Shown piece by piece: positions 17,653-26,635 of a stretch of 64,000 bases of DNA (positions are counted from its first letter, which is position 1; the number at the start of each line of letters is the position of its first letter). The notes under the pieces are model-generated. The model did not search any database. It saw only the letters and a list, made by a program, of their open reading frames with translations, and was not told where the DNA came from. The stretch lies in assembly GCF_900109645.1 (NCBI RefSeq), contig NZ_FOBG01000001.1:2011596-2075595 (forward strand), written 5' to 3'. The translations under genes were made by a program, and so were the position numbers. The stretch comes from Duganella sp. CF402 (GTDB taxonomy: Bacteria > Pseudomonadota > Gammaproteobacteria > Burkholderiales > Burkholderiaceae_D).

Positions 17653-18858
17653 ATGTTCCTGGTCAGCCTGCGTCACCTTCATGCCTTCAATGCGGTCGCC
17701 GCCAGCGGCGGCATCCGCCGTTCGTCCGAGAGCTTGTACCGCGCCTCGTCCGCAGTGGCGCGCTCGGTGGCAGCGCTGGAAGAGAGCCTCGATGCGCAGC
17801 TGTTCGAGCGCAAGGGACGCGGCATGCTGCTCACCGCCGCCGGCGATGTAGTGCGCAAGCGCGCCGACCGCATCGAGGCCGAACTGCACGCGGTGCGCGA
17901 CGAAGCCATGCGCCTGCGCGACCGCAACGGCGCCAAAGTCGGCGGCATCGAAGCGCTGCTCAACGAACGCCGGCTGCAGGCCGCGTCGCTGCTGGCCGAG
18001 ATGCACCATATGCCCAGTGTGGCGCACGTGATGGGGGTATCGCAGTCGGCCGTCAGCCAGGCCATCGCCCGGCTGGAAGACATGCTGGGACAGGCGCTGT
18101 TCCTGCGCACCGCGCACGGCATGGTGCCTACCGATGCCGGCCGGCGCTGGACCGAATCGTTTGAGCGCGTGCTGTCGGAGCTGCGCCACATCCCGGAAGA
18201 CATCGCCGCGCTGGCCGGCGTGGTGCTGGGCGTGGTGACGATCGGCGCGCTGCCGCTGGCGCGTTCGCAGCTGCTGCCTGTGGCCATTTCGTCAGTGTTG
18301 AAACGCCATCCACAATTGCAAATCCGTTCTCTGGAAAGCCCGTATGAAGAACTCACCGCCAGCCTGCTGAGCGGCCGTATCGACTTTATCGTTGGCGCGC
18401 AGCGCGCCGGCGCCGGCGATGCGTTCGAATCGCGCTCGCTATTCGAGGACAAGGCGGCGCTGGTGGCGCGCACCGGCCATCCGCTGGTCAAGCGCAGCAA
18501 GCTGACGCTGGAAGATCTGGCCGGCTACCCGTGGGGCCTGTCGCGCAGCGGCACGCCGTTGCGCGAATCGCTGGTGCAGTTTTTTGAACGCCACGGCAAG
18601 CAGCCACCCTCGCCCGCCGTGGAAACCGGCGACCTGGCGCTGCTGCGCGGCCTGTTGGTTTCCAGCGACATGCTGACCGTGTTATCGGCGCATCAACTAC
18701 ATCACGAAGTTCGCACGGGCCAGCTGGTAGTACTGCCGTTCGAAATGCCCGGAATGGAACGCAGCATCGGCGTCACAACCCGCAAGAATGCGCATTTGTC
18801 GCCCGGCGCCTACGCGCTGCTGGCCGAAATCGAGGCGATCAGCCGAAACTGGCGATAA
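17653..18858 (+). CDS. LysR-type regulator with two N-terminal HTH domains (probable gallate regulator)
   Basis: 401 residues, about 100 longer than normal LysR proteins. The extra length is a second DNA-binding domain. HTH 1 spans about residues 5-65 (LRHLHAFNAVAASGGIRRSS, ARSVAALEESLDAQLFER). HTH 2 spans about 103-165 and is closer to consensus (MGVSQSAVSQAIARLEDMLG). A normal effector-binding domain follows (residues 180-395). It is divergent from the galD operon and upstream of the transporter-dioxygenase-porin operon, so it probably responds to gallate. Whether one chain contacts two half-sites by itself is open. Confidence 0.88.
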   Translation: MFLVSLRHLHAFNAVAASGGIRRSSESLYRASSAVARSVAALEESLDAQLFERKGRGMLLTAAGDVVRKRADRIEAELHAVRDEAMRLRDRNGAKVGGIEALLNERRLQAASLLAEMHHMPSVAHVMGVSQSAVSQAIARLEDMLGQALFLRTAHGMVPTDAGRRWTESFERVLSELRHIPEDIAALAGVVLGVVTIGALPLARSQLLPVAISSVLKRHPQLQIRSLESPYEELTASLLSGRIDFIVGAQRAGAGDAFESRSLFEDKAALVARTGHPLVKRSKLTLEDLAGYPWGLSRSGTPLRESLVQFFERHGKQPPSPAVETGDLALLRGLLVSSDMLTVLSAHQLHHEVRTGQLVVLPFEMPGMERSIGVTTRKNAHLSPGAYALLAEIEAISRNWR

Positions 18859-18989
18859 GCAGATTGAAACGGTTCAGCAAGCAATAGCAATACACCCCCT
18901 TCTGTCCAAACGTACACTGGTGAAGCGGTGGCGGTATCAGCCGCCTTTACACCACTTTACAAAAAACCTAGCTGTACACAGGAGACTTA

Positions 18990-20324
18990 ATGAATATAGG
19001 ACAAACGCTCGACGTCCGGGCACACATCAACGGCCGGAGCATGAGCCGCTATCAATGGCTGCTGCTCGCCCTCTGCTTCCTGATCGTCGCCACCGACGGC
19101 ATGGATGTGGCCATCATGGGCTTCCTCGCCCCGGCCATCACCAAGGAATGGGGCATCTCGCGTGCCGCCTTCGGCGTGGTGATGAGCGCCGCCCCGATCG
19201 GCCTGGCCATCGGCGCCATTCTGGTCGGCCCGATGTCGGACCGCTTCGGCCGCAAAAAACTGCTGATGACTTCCGTCGCCTGGTTCGGCGCCTTCAGTGT
19301 ATTGAGCGCCTTTGCGCAAGACGTCACCACCTTGTCGCTGCTGCGCTTCCTGACCGGCCTCGGTCTGGGCGCGGCGATGCCGAACACCACCACCCTGCTG
19401 TCGGAGTACGTGCCTGAACGTTCGCGTTCGACGCTGATCGCCATCATGTTCACCGGCTTTAACCTCGGCTCCGCACTGGTCGGTTTCGGTGCGGCGGCGC
19501 TGCTGCCGGACTACGGCTGGCGCGCAGTGCTGATCGCCGGCGGCGCGATTCCGCTGGCCTGCCTGCCGATCTACCTGCTGCTGGTGCCTGAATCGGTGCG
19601 CTTCCTGGTGGTGCGCAAATTCCCGGCCGAGCGTATCGGCCGCACGCTGCGCCGCGTGGTCGGCGGCGAAGTGCCGGCCAATGCGCAATTCACCATCAGC
19701 GAACCGCAAGTGACCGGTTCGCAACCGGGCAAGGTACTGTTGTCCGCTGCTTATCGCGGCACCACGCTGTCGCTGTGGGGCACCTACTTTATGGGTTTGC
19801 TGGTGATCTACCTGCTGAGCGGCTGGCTGCCGACCATGATCAAGGATGCCGGCCTGCCGATCGAACGCGCCGCCAACATCACCGCGCTGTTCCAGTTGGG
19901 CGGCACCGTGGGCGCGCTGCTGGTGGGCTACTTCATGGACCGCATCTCGCCAAACAAAGTCATCTCGCTGGCCTACATCGGCGGCGCCGCCTTTATCCTG
20001 TGCCTGTCCTCGGGCAGCGTGGAATCGTCGCTGTTCTCGCTGTTCGTGCTGCTGGCAGGCTTCTGCATGAGCGGCGCGCAAACCGGCCTGAATGCCTACG
20101 CCCCGTCGTGCTACCCGACCGTGGTGCGCGCCACTGGCGTCAGCTGGATGCAGGGCATGGGCCGCTTCGGCAGCATCTTCGGCTCCTTTGCCGGCGGCGT
20201 GCTGCTGTCGATGGGCTGGGGCTTCAGCGCGGTGATCGCCATCCTGGCGGGACCGGCCACGCTGGCGGCCATCTTCATCATCATGAACAAATTCGGTCAA
20301 CGTACCGTCGCAGCAAAAGCATAA
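18990..20324 (+). CDS. galT: aromatic acid:H+ symporter, probable gallate transporter
   Basis: 444 residues, 12 helices. FLIVATDGMDVAIMGFLAPAI in helix 1 contains the DG-D motif of the aromatic acid:H+ symporter family (PcaK, GalT), and GPMSDRFGRKKLL is the A-motif loop. CAGGAGAC lies just before the ATG. It is followed 12 bp later by gallate dioxygenase, so gallate is the likely substrate; protocatechuate or other hydroxybenzoates cannot be excluded. About 130 bp separate it from the regulator and should hold its promoter. Confidence 0.92.
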   Translation: MNIGQTLDVRAHINGRSMSRYQWLLLALCFLIVATDGMDVAIMGFLAPAITKEWGISRAAFGVVMSAAPIGLAIGAILVGPMSDRFGRKKLLMTSVAWFGAFSVLSAFAQDVTTLSLLRFLTGLGLGAAMPNTTTLLSEYVPERSRSTLIAIMFTGFNLGSALVGFGAAALLPDYGWRAVLIAGGAIPLACLPIYLLLVPESVRFLVVRKFPAERIGRTLRRVVGGEVPANAQFTISEPQVTGSQPGKVLLSAAYRGTTLSLWGTYFMGLLVIYLLSGWLPTMIKDAGLPIERAANITALFQLGGTVGALLVGYFMDRISPNKVISLAYIGGAAFILCLSSGSVESSLFSLFVLLAGFCMSGAQTGLNAYAPSCYPTVVRATGVSWMQGMGRFGSIFGSFAGGVLLSMGWGFSAVIAILAGPATLAAIFIIMNKFGQRTVAAKA

Positions 20325-20336
20325 ATAGGAACTATC

Positions 20337-21620
20337 ATGGCTAACATCATCGGCGCCATCGCCTCTTCCCACACCCCGACCATCGGCTTCGCCCTGGACG
20401 CCAACAAGCAGCAGGACGCTGCGTGGGCGCCCATCTTCAAGGCCTACGAGCCGGTGCAGCAATGGCTGGCGGAGAAAAAGCCCGACGTCCTGCTGGTCGT
20501 CTACAACGACCACGTGACCTCGTTCTTCTTCGACCACTACTCGGCCTTCGCGCTGGGGATCGGGAACAGCTACAAGGCGGCCGATGAAGGCGGCGGACCG
20601 CGCAACCTGCCGCCGGTGGCCGGCCACGCGGCGCTGGCGCGCCACATCGGCCAGTCGCTGATGGCGGACGAATTCGACATGTCCTTCTTCCAGGAGAAGG
20701 CGCTCGATCACGGCTGCTTCTCGCCGCTATCGATTTTGTGGGATCACAAGGACGGCTGGCCGGGCGCCATCGTGCCGCTGCAAGTGGGCGTGCTGCAGTT
20801 CCCGGTGCCGTCCGCGCGCCGCTGCTACAAGCTCGGTCAGGGCCTGCGCCGCGCCATCGAAAGCTATCCGGAAGACCTGAACGTGGTGCTGGTCGCCACC
20901 GGCGGCCTGTCGCACCAGGTGCACGGCGAGCGCGCGGGCTTCAACAACACGCCGTGGGACCACCAGTTCCTCGACCTGTTCGAGAATGATCCGGAAACGC
21001 TGCTCAATATGACCCACGCCGATTTCGCCCGCCTCGGCGGCTGGGAAAGCGCGGAAGTGGTGATGTGGATGGCGATGCGCGGCGCCATGTCCGATAAGCT
21101 GAACTGCATTCACCGCGAGTACTACCTGCCGTCGATGACCGGTATCGCCGTGGCGCTGTACGAGAACGCGGCATCGACCGACAAGTCGCTCAACGCCACC
21201 GCCATCGAAGCGCACCGCGCCCACATCGCGCACCAGACCAAGGGTGTGGAAGAACTGCCGGGCACCTATCCGTTCACGCTGGAGACCAGCGTGCGCGCGC
21301 ACCGCATCAACAAGTACCTGCACCAGCTGGTCAAGCCGGAGTTCCGCGTGCAGTTCAAGGAATCGCCGGAAGCGACCTACGACGCCGCCGAATTGACGGC
21401 CGAAGAGCGCGACCTGATCACCCGCCGCGACTGGCGCGGCATGATCCAGTACGGCGTGATCTTCTTCCTGCTCGAGAAGCTGGGCGCCGTGGTTGGCGTG
21501 TCCAACCTGCACATCTACGCCGCTATGCGCGGGCAGTCGCTGGAAGACTTCCAGAAAACCCGCAACGCGCCGGGCGCTTTGTATTCCGTAGGCTCGTCCG
21601 CTACCTGGGACAAAAAATAA
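20337..21620 (+). CDS. galA: gallate dioxygenase (extradiol, fused alpha/beta form)
   Basis: 427 residues. Residues 1-280 are LigB-like with the iron ligand His12 in ASSHTPTIG and the segment VLLVVYNDHVTSFFFDHY. The C-terminal 130 residues resemble the small LigA-type subunit (LEKLGAVVGVSNLHIYAAMRGQS). This single-chain fusion is the hallmark of gallate dioxygenases GalA and DesB, as opposed to two-subunit protocatechuate 4,5-dioxygenase. It opens the gallate ring to 4-oxalomesaconate. AGGAAC precedes the ATG. No PDC hydrolase or LigC-type dehydrogenase is present, which fits gallate and not protocatechuate. Confidence 0.96.
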   Translation: MANIIGAIASSHTPTIGFALDANKQQDAAWAPIFKAYEPVQQWLAEKKPDVLLVVYNDHVTSFFFDHYSAFALGIGNSYKAADEGGGPRNLPPVAGHAALARHIGQSLMADEFDMSFFQEKALDHGCFSPLSILWDHKDGWPGAIVPLQVGVLQFPVPSARRCYKLGQGLRRAIESYPEDLNVVLVATGGLSHQVHGERAGFNNTPWDHQFLDLFENDPETLLNMTHADFARLGGWESAEVVMWMAMRGAMSDKLNCIHREYYLPSMTGIAVALYENAASTDKSLNATAIEAHRAHIAHQTKGVEELPGTYPFTLETSVRAHRINKYLHQLVKPEFRVQFKESPEATYDAAELTAEERDLITRRDWRGMIQYGVIFFLLEKLGAVVGVSNLHIYAAMRGQSLEDFQKTRNAPGALYSVGSSATWDKK

Positions 21621-21642
21621 ACACAACTAGGAGACTTAAAAC

Positions 21643-22737
21643 ATGAAAAAAACCATCGCCATTGCAGCAGCTATTACCACCACCATCATCGCATCGGGCG
21701 CCGCCCAGGCGCAGAGCAACGTCACCATGTACGGCATCATCGACGCCGCCGTGGAGACCTACACCAACGCCGATGCAGCCGGCAACAGCGTGACCCGTAT
21801 GCCTTCGCTGGGCGGCGGCATGTTCCCATCGCGCCTCGGCTTCCGTGGCACGGAAGACCTGGGCGACGGCCTGAAAGCCATCTTCCAGCTGGAGAACGGC
21901 TTCGCGCCGGACACCGGCACCCAAGGCCAGAACCGCCTGTTCGGCCGCCAGGCCTGGGTCGGCCTGCAAGGCAAGTGGGGCCAGGTAACGCTGGGCCGCA
22001 ACTACAATATGCTGAATATCTCGACCTACGATGTGGACATCCTCGGTCCGTCGCAGTACGGACTCGGTTCGCTCGATTCGGCCATCCCGAACGGCCGCGT
22101 CGACAACTCGATCGCCTATCGCGGCACCTTCAGCGGCGTGACCGTCGGCGGCACCTATAGCCTGGGCCGCGACACCTCGACCGCCGGCGGCCCAGCCGGC
22201 ACCAGCTGCGCCGGCGAAAGCGCCACCGACGCCGTGGCTTGCCGAGAGTGGTCGGCGCTGCTGCGCTACGACGGCAACGGCTATTCACTGATCAGCGCCT
22301 ATGACCGCATCTACGGCGGCGCCGGCGCTGCCAATGGCCTGACCAGCAGCAGCAAGACCGACAGCCGCGCCCACGTGGCCGCGTTCATCAAGCAGGACGA
22401 CTGGAAGCTGGGCCTGGGCATCATCACCCGCAACAACGAGGGCTCGACCACTCAGCCGCGCAGCAATCTGCTGTACATCGGCGCCGCCTACAATGTGACG
22501 CCGCTGTTCACCGTCGACGGCCAGATCGCCAGGCTTGACTACCGCGCCACCAATAACGACAGCAAGCAGGTGCTGATTCGCGGTATCTACAACCTGTCCA
22601 AGCGCAGCGCGTGGTACATCGCCGCAGGCCATATCTCGAACGACGGCACGGCGGCATTGGCACTGAGCGCCGGCGGCTCGGTCGGCGCCGGCATGGGCCA
22701 GACCGGCATCATCACCGGCATCAAGCACTCGTTCTGA
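21643..22737 (+). CDS. general porin (Gram-negative porin family), gallate operon
   Basis: 364 residues. A signal peptide ends ASGAAQAQ, then the betaproteobacterial trimeric porin start SNVTMYGIIDAAVETYTNAD, the motif GFRGTEDLGDGLKAIFQLENGF, and a C-terminal Phe (ITGIKHSF) for outer-membrane insertion. AGGAGAC lies before the ATG. It is the third gene of the transporter-dioxygenase operon, matching the GalP position in Pseudomonas, so it likely helps hydroxybenzoates cross the outer membrane. It ends one base before the convergent reductase gene. Confidence 0.93.
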   Translation: MKKTIAIAAAITTTIIASGAAQAQSNVTMYGIIDAAVETYTNADAAGNSVTRMPSLGGGMFPSRLGFRGTEDLGDGLKAIFQLENGFAPDTGTQGQNRLFGRQAWVGLQGKWGQVTLGRNYNMLNISTYDVDILGPSQYGLGSLDSAIPNGRVDNSIAYRGTFSGVTVGGTYSLGRDTSTAGGPAGTSCAGESATDAVACREWSALLRYDGNGYSLISAYDRIYGGAGAANGLTSSSKTDSRAHVAAFIKQDDWKLGLGIITRNNEGSTTQPRSNLLYIGAAYNVTPLFTVDGQIARLDYRATNNDSKQVLIRGIYNLSKRSAWYIAAGHISNDGTAALALSAGGSVGAGMGQTGIITGIKHSF

Positions 22738-23445
22738 TCAGCTGAGATCTTCGTGGTGGCCGGAAGCGCCCTGCTTCCAGTACGCCGAGATACGGGCCGC
22801 CTCGCGCGGGTGGCCCTTGTCGACCAACACGGCGTCGCGCACTTGCGCGGCCACCAGCGCCTCTCCCGCAAACCAGAAGAAACCTTCGCCGTCCGGCAGC
22901 TGCAAGGCACGGATGGCGTCCAGCAGCGCCTTGTCGTCGGCAAAGCGCTGCAGCGTTACCTGCGCCGCGCTGTCGAACGATAGCGCGGCCGCTTCCTCGC
23001 CCGCCACCAGTACCTGCACTTTCGCGCTCGCTGGCAGTTCTTCGAGGCGGCGGCGGATGGCCGGCAGCGCGGTCGCATCGCCGGCCAGCACATGCCACGC
23101 ATAATCCATCGGGATAATCATCGAGCCGCGCGGGCCGGCGATCACCGCCACCTGCCCCGGCGCCGCCTGACGCGCCCAGTCGGAGGCCGCGCCGGTGGCG
23201 TGCAGCGCAAATTCCACCGTCAGTTCGCGCGCCGCGTGGTCGTAATGACGCGGCGTGAAATCGCGCCGCACCTCGTCGCTCAGCATGAATTTGACATGGT
23301 CGTCGTAGGAGGCCGAGACGAAATCGTGTAAGGTCTCGCCTTTGAATGTTACGCTGACGTAGTTCGGAGCCAGATGCCGCACCTTGACCACTTCCAGTTC
23401 GCGCCGTTTGATTTCATGCCGTACGCGTTGAATTCGATTGCTCAT
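22738..23445 (-). CDS. siderophore-interacting protein (FAD ferric-siderophore reductase)
   Basis: 235 residues from ATG 23445 (MSNRIQRV), supported by AGGAG six bases upstream. The FAD-binding barrel has YVSVTFKGETLHDF and RHYDHAARELTVEFALH, and the NAD(P)-like half contains IAGPRGSMIIPMDYAWHVLAGD and EGFFWFAGEALVAAQVRD. It belongs to the SIP group that reduces ferric siderophores to release iron in the cytoplasm. It diverges from a MarR-type regulator with only about 20-32 bp between the two start codons. Confidence 0.92.
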   Translation of the reverse strand: MSNRIQRVRHEIKRRELEVVKVRHLAPNYVSVTFKGETLHDFVSASYDDHVKFMLSDEVRRDFTPRHYDHAARELTVEFALHATGAASDWARQAAPGQVAVIAGPRGSMIIPMDYAWHVLAGDATALPAIRRRLEELPASAKVQVLVAGEEAAALSFDSAAQVTLQRFADDKALLDAIRALQLPDGEGFFWFAGEALVAAQVRDAVLVDKGHPREAARISAYWKQGASGHHEDLS

Positions 23446-23477
23446 CTTCGGCTCCTTAGTTGATAATGTCACCTATT

Positions 23478-23930
23478 ATGACCAAACAAGTTAATAAAGT
23501 CAACCAATCCGAACAAGTGTTCGACGCCATCCATTCGGTGATGCACCTGTACCGGGCGCGCCAGCTGCGTGGTTTGCGCGATACGCCGCACGAGCTGACC
23601 CATATGGAATACAAGGCGCTGGGCTTCTTCTCACGCCATCCCGGCGCCACGCAGGGCGATCTGGTGGCGCACTCCGGGCGCGACAAGGCGCAGCTGGCGC
23701 GCCTGCTGAAAGGCTTGCGCGACAAGGAATTGCTGGACGCTGCGCCCGACGACAACGACCGCCGCATCACGCGCCTGACATTGAGCGCCGAAGGCCGGCG
23801 CGTGTTCGACGGCTTGCACAACCTGGGCGTGCAAGCCTCCAACGCGGCGGTGGCCGGCATGAGCGCCGAGCAGCTGGCGCAGTTGCAAACCCTGCTGCAA
23901 CAGATACGCAACAACCTCGCAGACGAGTAA
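23478..23930 (+). CDS. MarR-family transcriptional regulator
   Basis: About 150 residues with the winged-helix blocks THMEYKALGFFSRHPGATQGDLVAHSGRDKAQLARLLKGL and the wing DDNDRRITRLTLSAEGRRVF. I took ATG 23478 (MTKQVNK); ATG 23466 and TTG 23460 are also in frame, and none has a strong Shine-Dalgarno site. Its very close divergence from the siderophore-interacting reductase suggests one operator controls both. The small effector is unknown. Confidence 0.88.
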   Translation: MTKQVNKVNQSEQVFDAIHSVMHLYRARQLRGLRDTPHELTHMEYKALGFFSRHPGATQGDLVAHSGRDKAQLARLLKGLRDKELLDAAPDDNDRRITRLTLSAEGRRVFDGLHNLGVQASNAAVAGMSAEQLAQLQTLLQQIRNNLADE

Positions 23931-24053
23931 ACACAGCTGAGCCGTTGCGATGCCGTGCCAGCGCTGTCTTACAGCGCGCAGGCACGGGCGCTGATATCCG
24001 GCGTGCCACAGGTTGCCTAACATGGACTTCCAACTTACCGCAGGAGGTTCGCC

Positions 24054-24599
24054 AAGTTCGCCCACAACAAACGTCTGCAATACACTGTACGGGTCAGTGA
24101 AACCAATCCCGGCCTCGCCAACCTGATGCTGGAACAATTCGGCGGCCCGCAGGGTGAACTGGCGGCGGCATGCCGCTATTTCACCCTGCGGGCCGAGGAT
24201 GACCCAGGCCGCAAGGACATGCTGTTCGATATCGCCACCGAAGAATTAAGCCATCTGGAAGTGATCGGCAATATCGTGGTCATGCTGAACAAAGGCGCGA
24301 AGGGCCGGCTGGCGGAAGGCGCCGATGAGGAAGCCGAAATGTATCGCGCCATCTCCGGCGCCGGCAACTCCAGCCATGTGACGCAGCTGCTGTATGGCGC
24401 CGACGCGCCGCTGATCAACTCGGCCGGCGTGCCGTGGAGCGCGGCCTATATCGACACCATCGGCGAGCCGACCGCCGACCTGCGCTCCAATATCGCGGCC
24501 CCTGAAGCCGACCCGCTGACCGGTGCGGAACTGGGCGAGGCGCTGAATGGCGTCGCCGCCAGCGACGGCCAGACCGGCAACGCCAGCCTGCCGCGGTAA
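24054..24599 (+). pseudogene. decayed manganese catalase (start codon lost, central segment deleted)
   Basis: A consensus Shine-Dalgarno AGGAGG (24042-24047) is followed after six bases by AAG where ATG is expected. The same frame continues FAHNKRLQYTVRVSETNPGL into ATG 24126 and on through QGELAAACRYF, GRKDMLFDIATEELSHLEVI and TIGEPTADLRSNIAA, all typical of KatN-type Mn-catalase. It then jumps to PEADPLTGAELGEAL, the extreme C-terminus. About 100 residues are missing, including the second pair of manganese ligands (the later Glu and the REIAHQ-type His). The gene should be inactive even if translation starts at 24126. Confidence 0.75.
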
Positions 24600-24619
24600 G
24601 CACATGCACAGCCCCCCCC

Positions 24620-24918
24620 GTGCGTCATCGCCTACGGTGGCGCATGCTGGCCGGCGCAGCGATCGCGCTCGCCGGGCTGCTGCTGTTGCTGCACGACGGC
24701 GCGCTGCTGATAGCCGCCCTGCCCCCGAGGGCGCACAGTGCACTGATCGGCGGCTGCTGGGCGGCCGCGTGGCCATCGGCGTCGGCTACGGCGGCGTGGA
24801 TACGCTCAAGGCCCACACGCTGGCCACCGGCATCGCGCACGGCCATTGCAATACCGCCGCTTGTGCGCTGGTGATCGGCTTCATTGTCATGATGGTGCTG
24901 GATACGGCGCTGACCTGA
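24620..24918 (+). pseudogene. probable remnant of a ZIP-family metal transporter
   Basis: One frame (GTG 24620) reads a hydrophobic N-terminus, AGAAIALAGLLLLLHDGALL, then ARSALIGGCWAA-like sequence. A second frame carries HTLATGIAHGHCNTAACALV and ends GFIVMMVLDTALT, which resembles the closing helix of ZIP transporters (GF-MM-LD-AL). The two frames together cover about 100 codons of a protein normally near 300, so a deletion and frameshift are implied. It sits directly after the catalase remnant. The family call rests mainly on the last 30 residues. Confidence 0.4.
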
Positions 24919-26472
24919 CTACAGCACCTTCAGGGTGCGAATCAGATCACTGAGGCGGTAAGGCTTGGCAATCAGCTCAAACTCGCCGACGTCCGGCATC
25001 TGGTCGCGCAAGGTGCTCTTGACGTAGCCGGAGGCCAGCACGATTTTCAAATCGGGGAAGTCGCGCCGCGCGGTCGTGCCCAGTTCCGCGCCGCTCATGC
25101 CGGGCATGACCACGTCGCTGAACAGGATGGCGATGTCGGGCTGGCGGCGCAGCATATCCAGCGCCTGTGCGCCGTTGTCGGCCGACACGGCTTTGTAGCC
25201 AAGGTGGGTAAACAGGCTGATGGCCGCTTCCAGCACGTCGGGCTGGTCATCCACCACCAGCACCTTGACCGCGCCGGCGCCGGCGTCGGCGTCGGCATCG
25301 GCCTCCACCCGCTCGCGCGCCACCGCGCCCTCCCCGCTCACCGCCGGGAAGTACAGCGACACCGTGGTGCCCTCGCCCACGCGCGAATCCAGTGCCAGCG
25401 CCCCCTGGCACTGCTGCATCATGCCGTACACCTGGCTCAGGCCCAGTCCCGTGCCCTTGCCGATTTCCTTGGTGGTGAAGAACGGCTCGACGGCGCGCGT
25501 GATGGTCTCGGGCGTCATGCCGGTGCCGCTGTCGCGCACCGTCACGCGCACATAGCGGCCGGCGGGCAGGCGGTCCACCTGGTTGTCGGCCAATGCCACC
25601 GCGTCCGCCGCCACATCGACCTGCCCGGCCTCGCTCATCGCGTCGCGGGCGTTGACCACGAGGTTGAGCAGCGCCGATTCAAACTGGGTGGGATCGATCA
25701 TCGCCTGTGGCAGCTCGCCGTTCAGCTGCAGGGACAAGTGCATATGGTCCGGCAACGCGCGCCGCAGCACGGCCTCGAACGAACGGATCACCGGCGCCAG
25801 ATCGTGCGCCTCTTGCCGCAACGGCTGCTGCCGCGCAAAGGCCAGCAGCTGCTGCGTCAGCGCCGCACCGCGCTGGGCGGCGCGCGTCATGGTATCCACC
25901 GAGCGCGCCGTGACGGCCGGATCGCGCGATAGCCGCAGCAGTTCCAGCCCGTTCATGATGACGCTCAGGAGATTGTTGAAGTCATGCGCGATACCGCCGG
26001 TCAGCTTACCGATGGCTTCCAGCTTCTGCGACTGGAACAGCGCCTCGCGTGCCCGTTCCAGCTGCTCGGCCGCCTCGTGGCGCTCGGTGATGTCGCGCGT
26101 GATCTTGGCAAAGCCCAGCAGTTCGCCCTGCGGATCGACGATAGGGTCGATCACCACGCTGGCCCAGAAGCGGCTGCCGTCCTTGCGCACGCGCCAGCCC
26201 TCGTCCTCGAACTTGCCGGTGGTGCGCGCCACCTCCAGCGCAAAGGCAGGCCGGCCGTTCGCGCGGTCCTCGTCGGTGTAGAACATGGAAAAGTGACGGC
26301 CGATGATTTCGTCCGGATGGTAGCCCTTGAAGCGCTGCGCGCCGGCGTTCCACGTCACCACCACGCCATCCGGCGACAGCATGTAGATGGCGTAATCGGT
26401 CACGCCCATGATGAATTGGCGGAACCGCTCGGCTTCAATCGCGTGTACGCTGGACAAGGCACTCTGCTGCAT
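24919..26472 (-). CDS. hybrid histidine kinase (PAS, HisKA, ATPase, receiver)
   Basis: 517 residues from ATG 26472. CCGGAG sits six bases before that ATG but touches the alternative ATG at 26478. No membrane segment is present, so it is cytosolic. Order: a PAS domain with YAIYMLSPDGVVVTWNAGAQ and PAC tail (residues 15-140), H-box KLTGGIAHDFNNLLSVIMNG, ATPase with NLVVNARDAM and DSGTGMTPE, FFTTKEIGKGTGLGLSQVYG, then a receiver with VKVLVVDDQPDVLEAA and the phospho-acceptor in ILFSDVVMPGMSG. A short DADADADAGAGA linker precedes the receiver. No partner gene is adjacent. Confidence 0.93.
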   Translation of the reverse strand: MQQSALSSVHAIEAERFRQFIMGVTDYAIYMLSPDGVVVTWNAGAQRFKGYHPDEIIGRHFSMFYTDEDRANGRPAFALEVARTTGKFEDEGWRVRKDGSRFWASVVIDPIVDPQGELLGFAKITRDITERHEAAEQLERAREALFQSQKLEAIGKLTGGIAHDFNNLLSVIMNGLELLRLSRDPAVTARSVDTMTRAAQRGAALTQQLLAFARQQPLRQEAHDLAPVIRSFEAVLRRALPDHMHLSLQLNGELPQAMIDPTQFESALLNLVVNARDAMSEAGQVDVAADAVALADNQVDRLPAGRYVRVTVRDSGTGMTPETITRAVEPFFTTKEIGKGTGLGLSQVYGMMQQCQGALALDSRVGEGTTVSLYFPAVSGEGAVARERVEADADADAGAGAVKVLVVDDQPDVLEAAISLFTHLGYKAVSADNGAQALDMLRRQPDIAILFSDVVMPGMSGAELGTTARRDFPDLKIVLASGYVKSTLRDQMPDVGEFELIAKPYRLSDLIRTLKVL

Positions 26473-26635
26473 GGGCATCTCCGGGGGCTGATTTCGCCAT
26501 TCTACTTGAGCCGGGGCGAAAACCGGGCACAGTTGGGATATCGTCCGTCATGGACAAATGAAGGAGGTTTGATCGAGCGCATATCCGGTAAGGCGACGAT
26601 GACTACACTGGTCTGATTGCCGTCGGGGGGCTGTC

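Noticed and set aside
18926..18945. GGCGG/CCGCC hairpin after the LysR gene as a terminator
   Set aside because: Only five base pairs and no T-run; it could equally be part of the galT promoter region.
18987..20711. 574-codon minus-strand open frame
   Set aside because: Opposes the symporter and dioxygenase genes; composition typical of antisense frames in high-GC DNA.
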